NCBI RefSeq assembly: GCF_900108315.1
Contig: NZ_FNVB01000010.1
Coordinates: forward strand, 124,001-188,000
Direction: 5' to 3'
Length of the DNA: 64,000 nucleotides
From: Saccharopolyspora kobensis
Lineage (GTDB): Bacteria > Actinomycetota > Actinomycetes > Mycobacteriales > Pseudonocardiaceae
Of the stretch, positions 32,979-42,456 are shown piece after piece. The position numbers and the translations under genes are program-made. The notes below the pieces were generated by a model. It saw nothing but the letters and a program-made list of their open reading frames with translations, made no database searches and was not told where the DNA came from. The first letter of the stretch is position 1; each line of letters begins with the position of its first letter.

Positions 32979-34199
32979 TCAGCCGTTGGCCATCTTCTTC
33001 TGCAGGTTCTCGTCCAGCGTCGCGAGGAACTCCTCGGTGGTCTGGTACTGCTGGTCACCGCCGACGAGCAGCGCCAGGTCCTTGGTCATCTTGCCGCTCT
33101 CGACGGTCTCGATGACGACCCGCTCCAGGGTGTCGGCGAAGCCGACGACCTCGGGGGTGGAGTCCAGCTTGCCGCGGTGCTGCAGGCCCCGGGTCCAGGC
33201 GAAGATCGACGCGATCGGGTTCGTCGAGGTCGGCTTGCCCTGCTGGTGCTGGCGGTAGTGGCGGGTGACCGTGCCGTGCGCGGCCTCGGCCTCCACCTTG
33301 CCGTCCGCGGTCATCAGCACCGAGGTCATCAGGCCCAGCGAGCCGAAGCCCTGCGCCACGGTGTCGGACTGGACGTCACCGTCGTAGTTCTTGCAGGCCC
33401 AGACGTAGCCGCCCTCCCACTTCAGGGCGCTGGCGACCATGTCGTCGATCAGCCGGTGCTCGTAGGTGATGCCCTTGGCGTCGAACTCGGCCTTGTACTC
33501 GGCGTCGAAGATCTCCTGGAACACGTCCTTGAACATGCCGTCGTAGGCCTTCAGGATCGTGTTCTTGGTCGACATGTAGACCGGGAAGTTGCGCTCCAGG
33601 CCGTAGCGGAACGACGCGCGCGCGAACTCCTCGATGGACTTGCGGTAGTTGTACATGCCCATCGCGACGCCGCCGTCCGCACCGAACTTGGCGACCTCGA
33701 ACTCGATCGGCTCGCTGCCGTCCTCCGGCGTGTAGGTCATCGTGACGGTGCCCGGGCCGGGGACCTTGAAGTCGCTGGCCTTGTACTGGTCGCCGTGCGC
33801 GTGACGGCCGATGACGATCGGCTTGGTCCAGGTCGGCACGTAGCGCGGGATGTTGGAGATGACGATCGGCTCGCGGAAGATGACGCCGCCGAGGATGTTG
33901 CGGATCGTCCCGTTCGGGCTCCGCCACATCTTCTTCAGGCCGAACTCCTCAACCCGGGCCTCGTCCGGGGTGATGGTGGCGCACTTGACGCCGACGCCGT
34001 GCTTGGCGATCGCGTTCGCCGCGTCGACGGTGACCTGGTCGTCGGTGGCGTCCCGGTGCTCGATGCCGAGGTCGTAGTAGTCGAGGTTGATGTCCAGGTA
34101 GGGGTGGATCAGCTTGTCCTTGATGAAGGACCAGATGATCCTGGTCATCTCATCGCCGTCGAGCTCGGCTACGGTGCCCTGGACCTTGATCTTGCTCAT
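32979..34199 (-). CDS. icd: NADP-dependent isocitrate dehydrogenase (homodimeric type)
   Basis: A 406-residue TCA-cycle enzyme converting isocitrate to 2-oxoglutarate and CO2 with NADP. The N-terminus KIKVQGTVAELDGDEMTRIIW, TITPDEARVEEFGLKKMWRSPNGTIRN and the NADP region GTVTRHYRQHQQGKPTSTNPIASIFAW are characteristic of the eukaryote-like homodimeric class. Many actinomycetes (Streptomyces, Corynebacterium) instead use the monomeric enzyme of about 740 residues. It is transcribed alone. Confidence 0.97.
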   Translation of the reverse strand: MSKIKVQGTVAELDGDEMTRIIWSFIKDKLIHPYLDINLDYYDLGIEHRDATDDQVTVDAANAIAKHGVGVKCATITPDEARVEEFGLKKMWRSPNGTIRNILGGVIFREPIVISNIPRYVPTWTKPIVIGRHAHGDQYKASDFKVPGPGTVTMTYTPEDGSEPIEFEVAKFGADGGVAMGMYNYRKSIEEFARASFRYGLERNFPVYMSTKNTILKAYDGMFKDVFQEIFDAEYKAEFDAKGITYEHRLIDDMVASALKWEGGYVWACKNYDGDVQSDTVAQGFGSLGLMTSVLMTADGKVEAEAAHGTVTRHYRQHQQGKPTSTNPIASIFAWTRGLQHRGKLDSTPEVVGFADTLERVVIETVESGKMTKDLALLVGGDQQYQTTEEFLATLDENLQKKMANG

Positions 34200-34391
34200 G
34201 TGGCGGGGTGCTCCTCTCGCGAGAATGCAAGCGGTACGAGCGTACTGCTATCGGGTTCGATTGTGCCCTCCGGCCCGCGCCGACCACCACCCGTATCCGC
34301 GCGCGATGCGCCACTGTTCGGCGCGTCGTCCTCGTGTCGTGATCTTCTTCTAGGCTCGACCACCGACGCAGGCGATCAACTAGGGGGCGGC

Positions 34392-35219
34392 GTGGCGACC
34401 GGACCAACGCACGCGATGAGCGGCTTGGCCGCATGGGCGGCCGTGACCGCCCTGGCCGATTCGCACGCGCTCGGGCAATTATCCCCGAAGACCTGGGTGG
34501 TCGGGGCCACGCTGGCCTCCGGGGCGGCGCTGCTGCCCGACATCGACCACCCGAAGTCGACCGTGGCCAGCACCTTCGGCGCCATCTCGCGCGGTGCGTC
34601 GGCCGGGATCAGCGGCTTCAGCGGCTTCCTCTACCGCCTCACCCGCACCAAGCGCGACAGCGATCGCGAGGGCACCCACCGCGGCTTCACGCACACCGTG
34701 GTCTTCGCGGTGCTCGCCGGGCTGATCACCACGGCCATCGTGCAGACCAGCGAGAGCGCGGCGGTGGCCATCCTGATGTTCTTCTTCGCCGGCCTCGCGG
34801 TCCGCGGCATCATGCACACCTGGTCGTCGAGCTCGGACGCGATCCTGATCACGGTGGCGTCGCTGCTGCTCACGGTGGCCTGCTGGGCGTGGGCGGGAGA
34901 CCAGCCGACCAACCCGGCGGCCTTCGGCGTCGCGGTGATGATCGGCTGCATCGCGCACTTCATCGGCGACGCGATCACCGAGCAGGGCTGCCCGATGCTG
35001 TGGCCGGTGCCGCTGGGCGGCAAGACCTGGTACCCGGTGGCCCCGCCGAAACCGATGCGGATGCGCACCGGCGGCAAGGTCGAGATGGCGCTGATCGGCC
35101 CGGGCCTGACCATCGCGGCGGTGGTGCTGAGCTCGGTGGTGCTCTACCGGATCGGCGCGGCGCCCTGGCTCGCCCAGCTCGACCTGCCGCCGGAGATCAT
35201 GGCGTGGATCAACCTGTGA
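34392..35219 (+). CDS. YdjM-type metal-dependent membrane hydrolase
   Basis: A 275-residue membrane protein of the YdjM/DUF457 family. His and Asp motifs of a presumed metal site are present: THAMSG (H7), DIDHPKS, EGTHRGFTH and HFIGDAITEQG. They are interleaved with about five TM segments (for example 110-127, 135-150, 160-180, 235-255). The GTG at 34392 follows AGGGGGC and places the HxxSG motif at the N-terminus as in homologues. The biochemical activity is not established for the family. Confidence 0.85.
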   Translation: MATGPTHAMSGLAAWAAVTALADSHALGQLSPKTWVVGATLASGAALLPDIDHPKSTVASTFGAISRGASAGISGFSGFLYRLTRTKRDSDREGTHRGFTHTVVFAVLAGLITTAIVQTSESAAVAILMFFFAGLAVRGIMHTWSSSSDAILITVASLLLTVACWAWAGDQPTNPAAFGVAVMIGCIAHFIGDAITEQGCPMLWPVPLGGKTWYPVAPPKPMRMRTGGKVEMALIGPGLTIAAVVLSSVVLYRIGAAPWLAQLDLPPEIMAWINL

Positions 35220-35319
35220 GCACCGGATCGCCCGCGGCCCGCCACCCGAAATGATCGCCGAAAATCTCAGGGGATGCGACATTTCGCCCATCAGGTGAGC
35301 GACGGCCGATAGGGTACAA

Positions 35320-35346
35320 GAGAGGCGCCGCTGATCGGCGCCTCTC
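35320..35346. terminator. 10-bp hairpin upstream of the lipoprotein gene
   Basis: GAGAGGCGCC and GGCGCCTCTC pair perfectly around a 7-nt loop. It lies 100 bp after the YdjM stop and 18 bp before the lipoprotein ATG. It may end the upstream transcript or sit in the lipoprotein leader. Confidence 0.45.
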
Positions 35347-35363
35347 GGAGCCCCGGAGGGAAG

Positions 35364-35792
35364 ATGCGAGCTCGAAAGAAGTTCGTGGCAGTGGCGCTGT
35401 CGCTGCCGGTGCTGGTCGGCCTGGCCGCGTGCGGCCAGGTGCAGGAAGCGCAGCAGGGCCTGGAGAACGCCAACGAGCAGCTCCAGAACGCGCAGGAGAG
35501 CCTCGACACCGCGAACGCCTGCCTGCAAGCGCTCAACGTCGCGAGCTTCATGCCCAACTTCGCCGACCCGGAGCAGGCCAAGGCCGACGCCCAGGCCAAG
35601 GTCGACGAGCTCGGCCGGCTGGCCGAGAAGACCGCCGACCAGACGCTGCGGCAGAACCTGCTCGACGTGCAGCAGTCGGTGCAGCAGGTCGCCGAGGGCC
35701 GGATCGACCTGGACGCCAGCGCCGACTGGGCCACCACCCAGCTGGAGAAGTACCAGGAGGTCGCCACGACCTGCTCGAAGGTCGGCGGCTGA
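35364..35792 (+). CDS. small lipoprotein with a coiled-coil
   Basis: A 142-residue lipoprotein. The lipobox VGLAAC puts the lipidated cysteine at C23. The mature protein is almost wholly helical and rich in Gln/Ala/Glu (QVQEAQQGLENANEQLQNAQ), so it probably forms a coiled-coil on the outer face of the membrane. Two further cysteines (C53 and near the C-terminus) may form a disulfide. The ATG follows CGGAGGGA. Function unknown. Confidence 0.82.
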   Translation: MRARKKFVAVALSLPVLVGLAACGQVQEAQQGLENANEQLQNAQESLDTANACLQALNVASFMPNFADPEQAKADAQAKVDELGRLAEKTADQTLRQNLLDVQQSVQQVAEGRIDLDASADWATTQLEKYQEVATTCSKVGG

Positions 35793-35857
35793 GCACCCTC
35801 CGCGCCCTGCGAGGTGTGGCCCCGGTCACTTAGTCTGGGTCCGCGGAGGTGATGGGC

Positions 35858-36058
35858 ATGAGAGCAGCCGTGGGTGACCAACTGCACGTGCACAGCAAGC
35901 ACGTCGACGAGGCCGATCAGATCGCCGAGATCCTGGAGGTCCGCGGACCGGACGGGGCGCCACCGTACTTCGTGCGCTTCAAGGACGGGCACGAAGGCCT
36001 GGTGTACCCGGGCGGCGACTGCGAGATCGAAGCCCACGTGCCCCGCCAGGGGCGCTGA
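35858..36058 (+). CDS. DUF1918 protein
   Basis: A 66-residue member of the actinobacterial DUF1918 family. The sequence RAAVGDQLHVHSKHVDEADQ, the EVRGPDGAPPYFVRF block and DGHEGLVYPGGD are diagnostic. The ATG at 35858 is chosen to fit the family N-terminus; GGAGG precedes it. The family is thought to bind small ligands or nucleic acid, but no function is established. Confidence 0.9.
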   Translation: MRAAVGDQLHVHSKHVDEADQIAEILEVRGPDGAPPYFVRFKDGHEGLVYPGGDCEIEAHVPRQGR

Positions 36059-36555
36059 CCCGCAGCGGCCGGTGCGGTCCCACCCGGACCGGCCGCAGTC
36101 CCCCGCCACGCACCCCGGCCGGTGAGCCTCCGGCGCCGCACTCGCGCCGGGCGGGGTCGGCGCGGATGCTCGCCCCGGGCGGCGCTCTGGTCTGCTGCAC
36201 GGCTCCGGCCCCGGTGCGTCCCGCACTTGGATGCGGCCGGGCGGATCGCCGGGTGGCGCTGCTCGGCAGCACCGGCGAGGCCGCCTGCACGCCGTCGAGT
36301 CCGCGCGGGCCTGGAGCAGCTGCTCCGAATGGTCGCCAGTGGACAGTTGCGGCCGCGATCGCGGGCCGGTTACCGCTGGAATCCGCTGCGCAGGCCGTGG
36401 ACCTGCACATCTCCGATCGGGAAACCGGGCGGATCGTGCTGCCGCCGGGCCTTTCCTCCGAACAGCGCGCAGGCTCGTCGCGCCAGGCGTTGGACGACCA
36501 GCGGCAGGCTCTAAGGTGGTCCGCGATGAGGGGCGTCCGGCGAGGAGGCGGTGAA
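36059..36555. other. 497-bp region without a supported gene
   Basis: The plus-strand frame entering the DUF4253 gene stays open from 36166, but this part shows no family-like sequence and has a worse codon pattern. No promoter, hairpin or repeat stands out. It may hold decayed coding DNA. Confidence 0.4.
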
Positions 36556-37386
36556 GTGTTGCGAGACGACCGGGAGGCGGGGGCTCCGGCCGATCTGTCC
36601 GCGGTTTTCGGCACCGGGGTGTCGGTACCGCTGCCGCCCGGCGAGATCCTCACCGAGCAGACGATGATGGCCGCCGCTCCGGCGCCGCTGTGCTGGATCA
36701 GCGATGAGCCGCCCGCTCCGCAGCTGGTCGCCGCGCTGCGCGCCGAGCACCGGCAGAGCGGTTTGTGGCCGCTGCTGCTGTGCGACAACGACGAGGTCTA
36801 CGGCGAGCGCTGCACCGTCGGCGTCGTGCCGCCGGAACCGCTGGACCACATCGACCGCTGGCGGGTGGTCGACGTGATGGCCCGCATCTGGGACGGCCTG
36901 GTGCAGGCCGACGACGAGCTCGGACCGGCCTACGACCTGGAAGTCCTCGCCCCGTTCGACTACCACTGCCCCGGACCGGCCCCGGCCGGGAACCTGCTGG
37001 CGGACCCGGACATCCTGGCCAACCAGCAGCTCCCGAAGTTCATCGACGAGGACATCCGCCTGGCGCTGATCCCGGTGCACCGGGGCGCCGACGTCCTGAC
37101 CGCCCTGGGCTGGTCGGGCGCGGCCAACCACGTGTCCCGCACGGCGGGCCTGTCGGCGATGGCGCGGAGCTGGGAGGAGCGCTTCGGCGCCCGCCTCCTC
37201 CGCCTCGGCCCGGACCGCCTCGACCTCAGCGTCGCGGCCCCGCCCCAGGACCCGGACCACGCGGCGGCGGTGGCCGCGGAGCACTGGACCTTCTGCCCGG
37301 ACCGGATCCTCCAGGAGACGGGCACCATCGAGGCCTACGCCCAGGAGATCCGGGGCCGCCGGACCTGGTCGTTCTGGTGGGAATGA
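36556..37386 (+). CDS. DUF4253 protein
   Basis: A 276-residue soluble protein that fits DUF4253. The N-terminal half has PLPPGEILTEQTMMAA, and the C-terminal half has LALIPVHRGADVLTALGWSG and ends in the aromatic TWSFWWE. The family occurs widely in actinomycetes without known activity. The GTG at 36556 has GAGGAGGC 8 nt upstream; an in-frame ATG at 36526 is possible. Confidence 0.8.
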   Translation: MLRDDREAGAPADLSAVFGTGVSVPLPPGEILTEQTMMAAAPAPLCWISDEPPAPQLVAALRAEHRQSGLWPLLLCDNDEVYGERCTVGVVPPEPLDHIDRWRVVDVMARIWDGLVQADDELGPAYDLEVLAPFDYHCPGPAPAGNLLADPDILANQQLPKFIDEDIRLALIPVHRGADVLTALGWSGAANHVSRTAGLSAMARSWEERFGARLLRLGPDRLDLSVAAPPQDPDHAAAVAAEHWTFCPDRILQETGTIEAYAQEIRGRRTWSFWWE

Positions 37387-37415
37387 CGCTCGGCGCAGGA
37401 TCTTTCGCGCGCCGG

Positions 37416-37988
37416 TCAGGCCGCCGGCGGTAGCTGGACCGTCATGATCAGGTGGCAGGTCCCGGTGCCGGAGCCGCGGTAGGCGTGCTCGGTGTCGCCG
37501 TCGAACGTGGCCGTCTGCCCGGCTTCGACGGCGTGCTCGACCCCGTCGACGACCAGGGTCATCCGGCCGGCGATTACGTTGACGGTCTCGACGACCCCGG
37601 CCTGGTGCGGATGGCTCGAGTACTCCTCGTCCGGCTCCAGCTGCCAGCGCCACACCTCGACCGGGGCCCGGCCTGATGTCGTCAGCACGAGCCGGCCCTC
37701 GCCGCCTCGCTCCCCGGTCCACAGCGGCTCGACGTCGGCGGCGGCCACGACGCGGACCCGGCCCTCCGCGGCACCCTGCATCAGGGCCGACACCGAGATG
37801 CCGAGCGTGTCGGCCAGCCGGACGAGGGTGGCCAGGTTGGGGTTGCCCTGCGCCTTCTCCAGGCCCACCAGCGCACCCTTGCTGACCTGGGCGCGGCGGC
37901 TGAGCTCTTCCAAGGACAGGCCTGCGCGCACCCGCGCCGCCCGGACGTTGTGCGCGACCGTTCGCAGCGCTTCGGCCGTCTCGGCCAT
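37416..37988 (-). CDS. XRE-family regulator with C-terminal cupin
   Basis: A 190-residue regulator. The HTH is at about 10-65 (VRAARVRAGLSLEELSRRAQVSKGAL, LEKAQGNPN). A cupin domain follows (about 110-185; SSHPHQAGVVETVNVIAG, AYRGSGTGTCHL). Such proteins sense a small molecule in the cupin. It diverges from a DMT transporter gene 114 bp away, so control of that transporter is likely. The palindrome CAATCGATTG (38012-38021) lies 24 bp upstream of this start. Confidence 0.9.
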   Translation of the reverse strand: MAETAEALRTVAHNVRAARVRAGLSLEELSRRAQVSKGALVGLEKAQGNPNLATLVRLADTLGISVSALMQGAAEGRVRVVAAADVEPLWTGERGGEGRLVLTTSGRAPVEVWRWQLEPDEEYSSHPHQAGVVETVNVIAGRMTLVVDGVEHAVEAGQTATFDGDTEHAYRGSGTGTCHLIMTVQLPPAA

Positions 37989-38011
37989 CTGATCACCCTC
38001 TCGCAGCCGAC

Positions 38012-38021
38012 CAATCGATTG
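38012..38021. promoter_or_regulatory. palindrome in the XRE-cupin/DMT divergent region
   Basis: CAATCGATTG is a perfect 10-bp palindrome in the gap between the two divergent genes. It is a simple candidate operator for the XRE-cupin regulator; nothing else supports it. Confidence 0.3.
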
Positions 38022-38101
38022 CACCGCGCGGTCGGTTGGTTGCCCCATCCGGTCAATCTGATGTACCGTCGGGTCGTTCTGCTGATTCTAGGGGATTTTT
38101 C

Positions 38102-38938
38102 GTGATCGCTCTGCTGCTGGCTCTGGGCAGCTCGCTCGCTTACGGGTGCGCCGACTTCCTCGGCGGCGTCGGCGCGCGCAAGGCCCACGTGCTGCGCACC
38201 GTGATGATCGCCGCGCCTGCCAGCCTCGTGGTCGAACTGCTGCTGTGGCCGCTGCTCGGCGCCTCGTTCAGCACGGCCGCCGTCGGCTGGGGCGCCGCAT
38301 CGGGCGTCGCATCGGCCGCCGCGTTCGTCCTGCTCTACCGCACCCTGGCGATAGGCCCGATGAACGTCCTGTCCCCGGTGACCGCGCTGGTCTCCGCCGT
38401 GCTGCCGGTCGGCGCGGGGCTGCTGCAGGGCGAGCACCTGGCCGCCGCCGGACTGGTGGGCCTGCCGCTCGCGCTGGCGGCGGTGGTGCTGGTCAGCGCC
38501 GGGCCCGGCGCGCGCTCAGCCCGCCCGTCGCGCACTGCCCTGCTGCTGGCCTTCGGCGCCGGGGCAGCCATCGCACTCCAGCTGATCTTCTTGCACCGAG
38601 CGCCCTCCGACAGCGGAGTGGCTCCGCTGATCGTCGGCCGCGCGGTCTCCTCGGCCATCACCTTGACGGCGGCGGCGTTGCTGCACCGCAGACTCGGCCC
38701 CGAGCGCCCGGCGTACGCGATCTCGGCGACCGCGGGAGCGCTGGACTCCGCGGCGAACCTGCTGTTCCTGCTCGCCGCCCGCAGCGGCGACCTGGCCGTC
38801 GTGGCCGTGATCGTCGCCCTCTACCCGGCGGGCACGGTCCTGCTCGCCCGAGGCGTCCTCGCCGAGCGCATCCACCGCGGCCAGCTCATCGGCCTGGGCA
38901 CGGCGGCCGTCGCCGTCAGCCTCCTCGCCCTAACCTGA
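38102..38938 (+). CDS. EamA/DMT-family transporter
   Basis: A 278-residue membrane protein with ten predicted TM segments in two EamA halves (residues about 1-135 and 145-278). The family exports metabolites such as amino acids or drugs. The start is the GTG at 38102. It is divergent from the XRE-cupin regulator, which probably controls it. The substrate is unknown. Confidence 0.88.
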   Translation: MIALLLALGSSLAYGCADFLGGVGARKAHVLRTVMIAAPASLVVELLLWPLLGASFSTAAVGWGAASGVASAAAFVLLYRTLAIGPMNVLSPVTALVSAVLPVGAGLLQGEHLAAAGLVGLPLALAAVVLVSAGPGARSARPSRTALLLAFGAGAAIALQLIFLHRAPSDSGVAPLIVGRAVSSAITLTAAALLHRRLGPERPAYAISATAGALDSAANLLFLLAARSGDLAVVAVIVALYPAGTVLLARGVLAERIHRGQLIGLGTAAVAVSLLALT

Positions 38939-39020
38939 ACCCGCGCTCCAGCCACCGGCTCGCCCGTGCTCGTGCTGCGGAAGAGGCGGGCTGGCTGTGG
39001 AACTTTCGCAGGTCCTGACC

Positions 39021-39062
39021 CGTGAGTGCTTTGGGGTGCTATAGCCCCACAAAGCACTCACG
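39021..39062. repeat. dispersed hairpin repeat, copy 2
   Basis: The same hairpin as at 17067-17108. The first 23 bases are identical, and the outer stem ACCCGTGAGTGCTTT/AAAGCACTCACGGGT is 15 bp and perfect when flanking bases are included. It lies between the convergent DMT transporter and phosphonate permease genes. Confidence 0.8.
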
Positions 39063-39086
39063 GGTACCGGGGCGGACGCCTCGCCG

Positions 39087-40787
39087 TCAGCGGACGAGCC
39101 TTCGGAGCCAGAGGGCGAGGAGTTCCACCAGCATCACCACCGCGAAGGTGAGTGCCAGGACCGTCGTCACCACCCCGAACTCCAGGACCCTGGAGGCGTT
39201 GAGGAGGTAGTAGCCGATCCCGCCCGCTCCGACCAGGCCCAGCAGGGTCGCCGAGCGGAGGTTGGTGTCCAGCTGGTACAGGACGTGCGCGACGAAGGCC
39301 GGGGCCGCTTGGGGGACCGTCGCCGCGAAGAACACCTGGAGGCGGCTCGCACCCGTGGCCCGCAGCGCTCGTTCCTTGCCGCGGTCCACCTCCTCCAGCG
39401 AGTCCGCCACCAGCTTGCCGAGCAGGCCCACCGAGCCGACGCCGAGGGCGAGCGCGCCCGCCACCGCGCCGAGGCCGGTGATCACCACGAACACGATCGC
39501 CAGCACCAGTTCCGGGACGCCTCGGACCGCCAGCACCACACCGCGGAAGAACTTCGCCACCGCCGGGTTCGGGGCCACGTTGTTCGCCGCCAGGGCACCC
39601 ACCGGCAGCGCGAGGATCGCGCCGATCAGCGTGGCCGCCAGGGCGATCTGGACGGTGACCAGGAGTTCGGCCAGCAGCTCCGGGAGGATGCCGCCGGTTT
39701 CCGGTGGCCAGAACAGCGCCAGCGTCGGGCCGAAGTCGGTGATCGCGCGCTGGAACTGGGCCAGCGAGATGTCCGCGCCCCAGACGGAGGCGACCACCAC
39801 CAGGGCCGTCACCAGCCAGCAGCCGGTGCGGCGGACTCGCCCGGCCGTCCACGGTGGACTGATCGGCCGCGGCGACGAAGCCCGCTCGGCGACGATCGCG
39901 GTCTCCCGCCGCGGAGCCGGGATCTGCACCCGGCGCCGGACCGCCGCGAGCGGGCCGCGGCGCTCTTCCCGCACGCCGAGCAGGCCGCGGCGGATCGCGC
40001 CGGAGACGACCTCCACCAGCACGCAGAGCCCGAACACCACCGACGCCAGCGCCATTCCGCGCTGGTAGTCGAGGGTGCGCAGGGAGTCGGAGATCGCCTG
40101 GCCGAGGCCACCGACGCCGACGAACCCCAGCACCACCGAGACCCGCAGGTTGATGTCCAGGCGGTGCAGCGAGGTCGCCACGAACGACGGCAGCACCTGC
40201 GGCGGCACGCCGGTGACCAGCTGCTGCAGCCTGGTCCCGCCCGCCGCGCGGATGGCGGTGCGCGGGCCTTCGTCGATCTGCTCGATCGCGTCGGCGTAGA
40301 GCTTGCCGATCATGCCGATGGAGTGCAGGCCCATCGCCAGCACGCCGGTCAGGCCGCCGAAGCCGAACATCCGGAAGAACACGATCGCCAGCACGACGTC
40401 CGGGATCGCCCGCGCCACCACGATGATCACGCGCGCGCCGAACCGGCTGGTGCCGCCCAGGGCGGTGTTGCTCGCCGCGAGGACCGCGACGGGCACGCTG
40501 ATCAGCGAGGCCAGCAGGGTCGCGCAGACCACGATCGCCAGCGTCTGCCCGCACAGCGCCAGCAGTTCGCCGAGCGGCGGGAAGTCCAGCGGCAGGGTCC
40601 GGCCGGCGAAGTCGACCGCGTTGGCCGCGCCGTCCACGAACGTCGCGATGTTCAGGCGCAGCGAGCTGAACGCCCAGATCGCCGCGCCCAGCAGAGCCAG
40701 CACGACCACGGCCGCCGCGGTGCCGGTCGGCGTCGGGCGGGCGAGCGTGCGGCGCGGCGCTTCTGCGGTGGTGGTCAAGGATTTCAC
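39087..40787 (-). CDS. phosphonate-type ABC permease, two PhnE domains fused
   Basis: A 566-residue protein containing two complete PhnE-like permease domains (about 1-290 and 310-566), each with about six TM segments and an EAA loop (TAIRAAGGTRLQQLVTGVPPQ; ALRATGASRLQVFFAATVPQ). The two halves are related but diverged, so the fusion provides the usual permease dimer as one chain. A polar linker of about 45 residues joins them. The GTG at 40787 overlaps the stop of the ATPase gene. Confidence 0.92.
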   Translation of the reverse strand: MKSLTTTAEAPRRTLARPTPTGTAAAVVVLALLGAAIWAFSSLRLNIATFVDGAANAVDFAGRTLPLDFPPLGELLALCGQTLAIVVCATLLASLISVPVAVLAASNTALGGTSRFGARVIIVVARAIPDVVLAIVFFRMFGFGGLTGVLAMGLHSIGMIGKLYADAIEQIDEGPRTAIRAAGGTRLQQLVTGVPPQVLPSFVATSLHRLDINLRVSVVLGFVGVGGLGQAISDSLRTLDYQRGMALASVVFGLCVLVEVVSGAIRRGLLGVREERRGPLAAVRRRVQIPAPRRETAIVAERASSPRPISPPWTAGRVRRTGCWLVTALVVVASVWGADISLAQFQRAITDFGPTLALFWPPETGGILPELLAELLVTVQIALAATLIGAILALPVGALAANNVAPNPAVAKFFRGVVLAVRGVPELVLAIVFVVITGLGAVAGALALGVGSVGLLGKLVADSLEEVDRGKERALRATGASRLQVFFAATVPQAAPAFVAHVLYQLDTNLRSATLLGLVGAGGIGYYLLNASRVLEFGVVTTVLALTFAVVMLVELLALWLRRLVR

Positions 40788-41551
40788 CCCACCGCGGCGA
40801 GGTCGGCGGAACCGACCTTGGCGTAGATCGACATCGCCGCGTCGCGGTCCAGGCCCTCGACCGGCGTGTCCAGCACGACCTGCCCGGACCGCAGCCCGAT
40901 GATCCGGTGGCCCCAGCTCAGCGCCAGGTCCACCTGGTGCAGGCTGCACAGCACGGTCAGCCCGTCCTCCCGGCCGATCTCCGCGATCAGGTTCATCACC
41001 TGCGCCGCCGAATCCGGGTCGAGCGAGGCGACCGGCTCGTCGGCGAGCAGGATCTCCGGCTTCTGCAGCAGCGCCCTGGCCACCGCGACGCGCTGCTGCT
41101 GACCGCCCGAGAGCGTGTCCGCCCGCTGCAGCGCCTGGTCGGTCAGGCCGACCCGCTCCAGCTGCTCCATCGCGGCGAACCGCACGCGCTTGGGATAGGT
41201 GAACAGCCCGAGGCGCGGGCCGCGCAGGCTGCCGAGCGCGCCCGTGCACACGTTCTCCAGCACGGTCAGCGAGCCGACCAGGTGGAACTGCTGGAACACG
41301 AACCCGACCCGCCGCCGCAGCGCGCGCAGACCCGATCCGCGCAGCGCACCGACGTCCTCGCCGAGCACCTGCACGGTGCCGGAAGTGGCGCGCTGCAGTC
41401 CGTCCACGTGTCGCAGCAGCGTCGACTTGCCCGAGCCGGAGAGGCCGAGCAGCACCGCCATCTCACCGGGCTCGACGTCGAGGGTGACCTCGTCGAGCGC
41501 CCGCACCTCACCGAAGGACTTGCCGACCCGGTCGAAGCTGATCACTGGCAT
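40784..41551 (-). CDS. phnC: phosphonate-type ABC transporter ATPase
   Basis: A 255-residue ATPase with Walker A GLSGSGKST (36-44), the Q-loop (VFQQFHLVG), signature LSGGQQQR, Walker B ILLADEP and the H-switch LHQVDLA. The order phnD-phnC-phnE in one direction and the sequence type identify the phosphonate import family. Its start overlaps the last 10 nt of the phnD gene. Confidence 0.93.
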   Translation of the reverse strand: MPVISFDRVGKSFGEVRALDEVTLDVEPGEMAVLLGLSGSGKSTLLRHVDGLQRATSGTVQVLGEDVGALRGSGLRALRRRVGFVFQQFHLVGSLTVLENVCTGALGSLRGPRLGLFTYPKRVRFAAMEQLERVGLTDQALQRADTLSGGQQQRVAVARALLQKPEILLADEPVASLDPDSAAQVMNLIAEIGREDGLTVLCSLHQVDLALSWGHRIIGLRSGQVVLDTPVEGLDRDAAMSIYAKVGSADLAAVG

Positions 41552-42456
41552 TGCTCGTCCTTGGTCGTCGCGCAGACCTCGCGGATGCCGTCGTAGAAGG
41601 CGTCGTCGACCGGGGCGAAGCCGTAGCCGCCGATGTCGCCGATCTTGCAGTCACCGGTGCAGAAGCCGTTCTCCCGCAGGGCATCGCTGTTGGCCTTGTC
41701 CCGCAGCGCGGCGGTGATCTTGTCCTTGACCGCCGGGTCGAGGTCGTCGGAGAGGGCGATCGGGTCGCCCGGGATCACCGCCGACTTCCACACCGCGCTG
41801 AGCTGCCCGGCCTGCAGCTGGCCCTTCTCGATCAGCTGCCGGTCGACCATGCTGTCGTAGGCGAAACCGGCGTCGCAGTCGCCCTTCGCGACGGCGATCG
41901 CCGAGGCGTCGTGGCCACCGGCGAAGACCGCCTGCACGTCGGTGTCCGGGTTGATGCCCGCTTCCAGCAGGCCCGCCTTCGGGTACAGGTAGCCGGAGGT
42001 CGAGGTGGGGTCGACGAAGCAGACCTTCTTGCCGCGGAAGTCGGCCAGCGAGCGGATGCCGGTGTCCGGGCGGGTGATGGCGTAGGAGGTGTAGCCGGGT
42101 TCGGCGCCCTTCTCCTCGACCTGGCCGGCGACCGCGGTGGCCGCCACGCCCTGCTGCTTGGCCAGCACGTAGGAGAACGGCCCGTACTTGGCGATGTCGA
42201 TCTTGCCCGCGCGCTGGCCCTCGATGATCGCGGCGTAGTCGGTGGCCTTCTGGAAGGTGATCTTCTTGCCGGTCTCCTTCGCCAGCAGGTCCAGCACCGG
42301 CTGGTAGTCCTGCTGCAGGCTGGCGGATTCCTCCGACGGGATGGCGGCGAACACCAGCTGGTCGGAGTCACCGCCCTGCTGCGCGGCGCTCGGGCCGCAC
42401 CCCGCGAGCAGGCCGACCGCGGCCAGTCCGACGAGGACTCGACTGATCCGTTTCAC
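41542..42456 (-). CDS. phnD: phosphonate-type periplasmic binding lipoprotein
   Basis: A 304-residue lipoprotein with lipobox VGLLAGC (lipidated C20). The mature domain is a type II solute-binding protein: LVFAAIPSEESASLQQDYQPVL, the YGPFSYVLA region, KKVCFVDPTSTSGYLYP and GGHDASAIAVAKGDCDAGFAYDS, typical of PhnD. The ligand could be 2-aminoethylphosphonate or a related compound. The GTG at 42456 overlaps the HAD gene's stop. Confidence 0.93.
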   Translation of the reverse strand: MKRISRVLVGLAAVGLLAGCGPSAAQQGGDSDQLVFAAIPSEESASLQQDYQPVLDLLAKETGKKITFQKATDYAAIIEGQRAGKIDIAKYGPFSYVLAKQQGVAATAVAGQVEEKGAEPGYTSYAITRPDTGIRSLADFRGKKVCFVDPTSTSGYLYPKAGLLEAGINPDTDVQAVFAGGHDASAIAVAKGDCDAGFAYDSMVDRQLIEKGQLQAGQLSAVWKSAVIPGDPIALSDDLDPAVKDKITAALRDKANSDALRENGFCTGDCKIGDIGGYGFAPVDDAFYDGIREVCATTKDEQCQ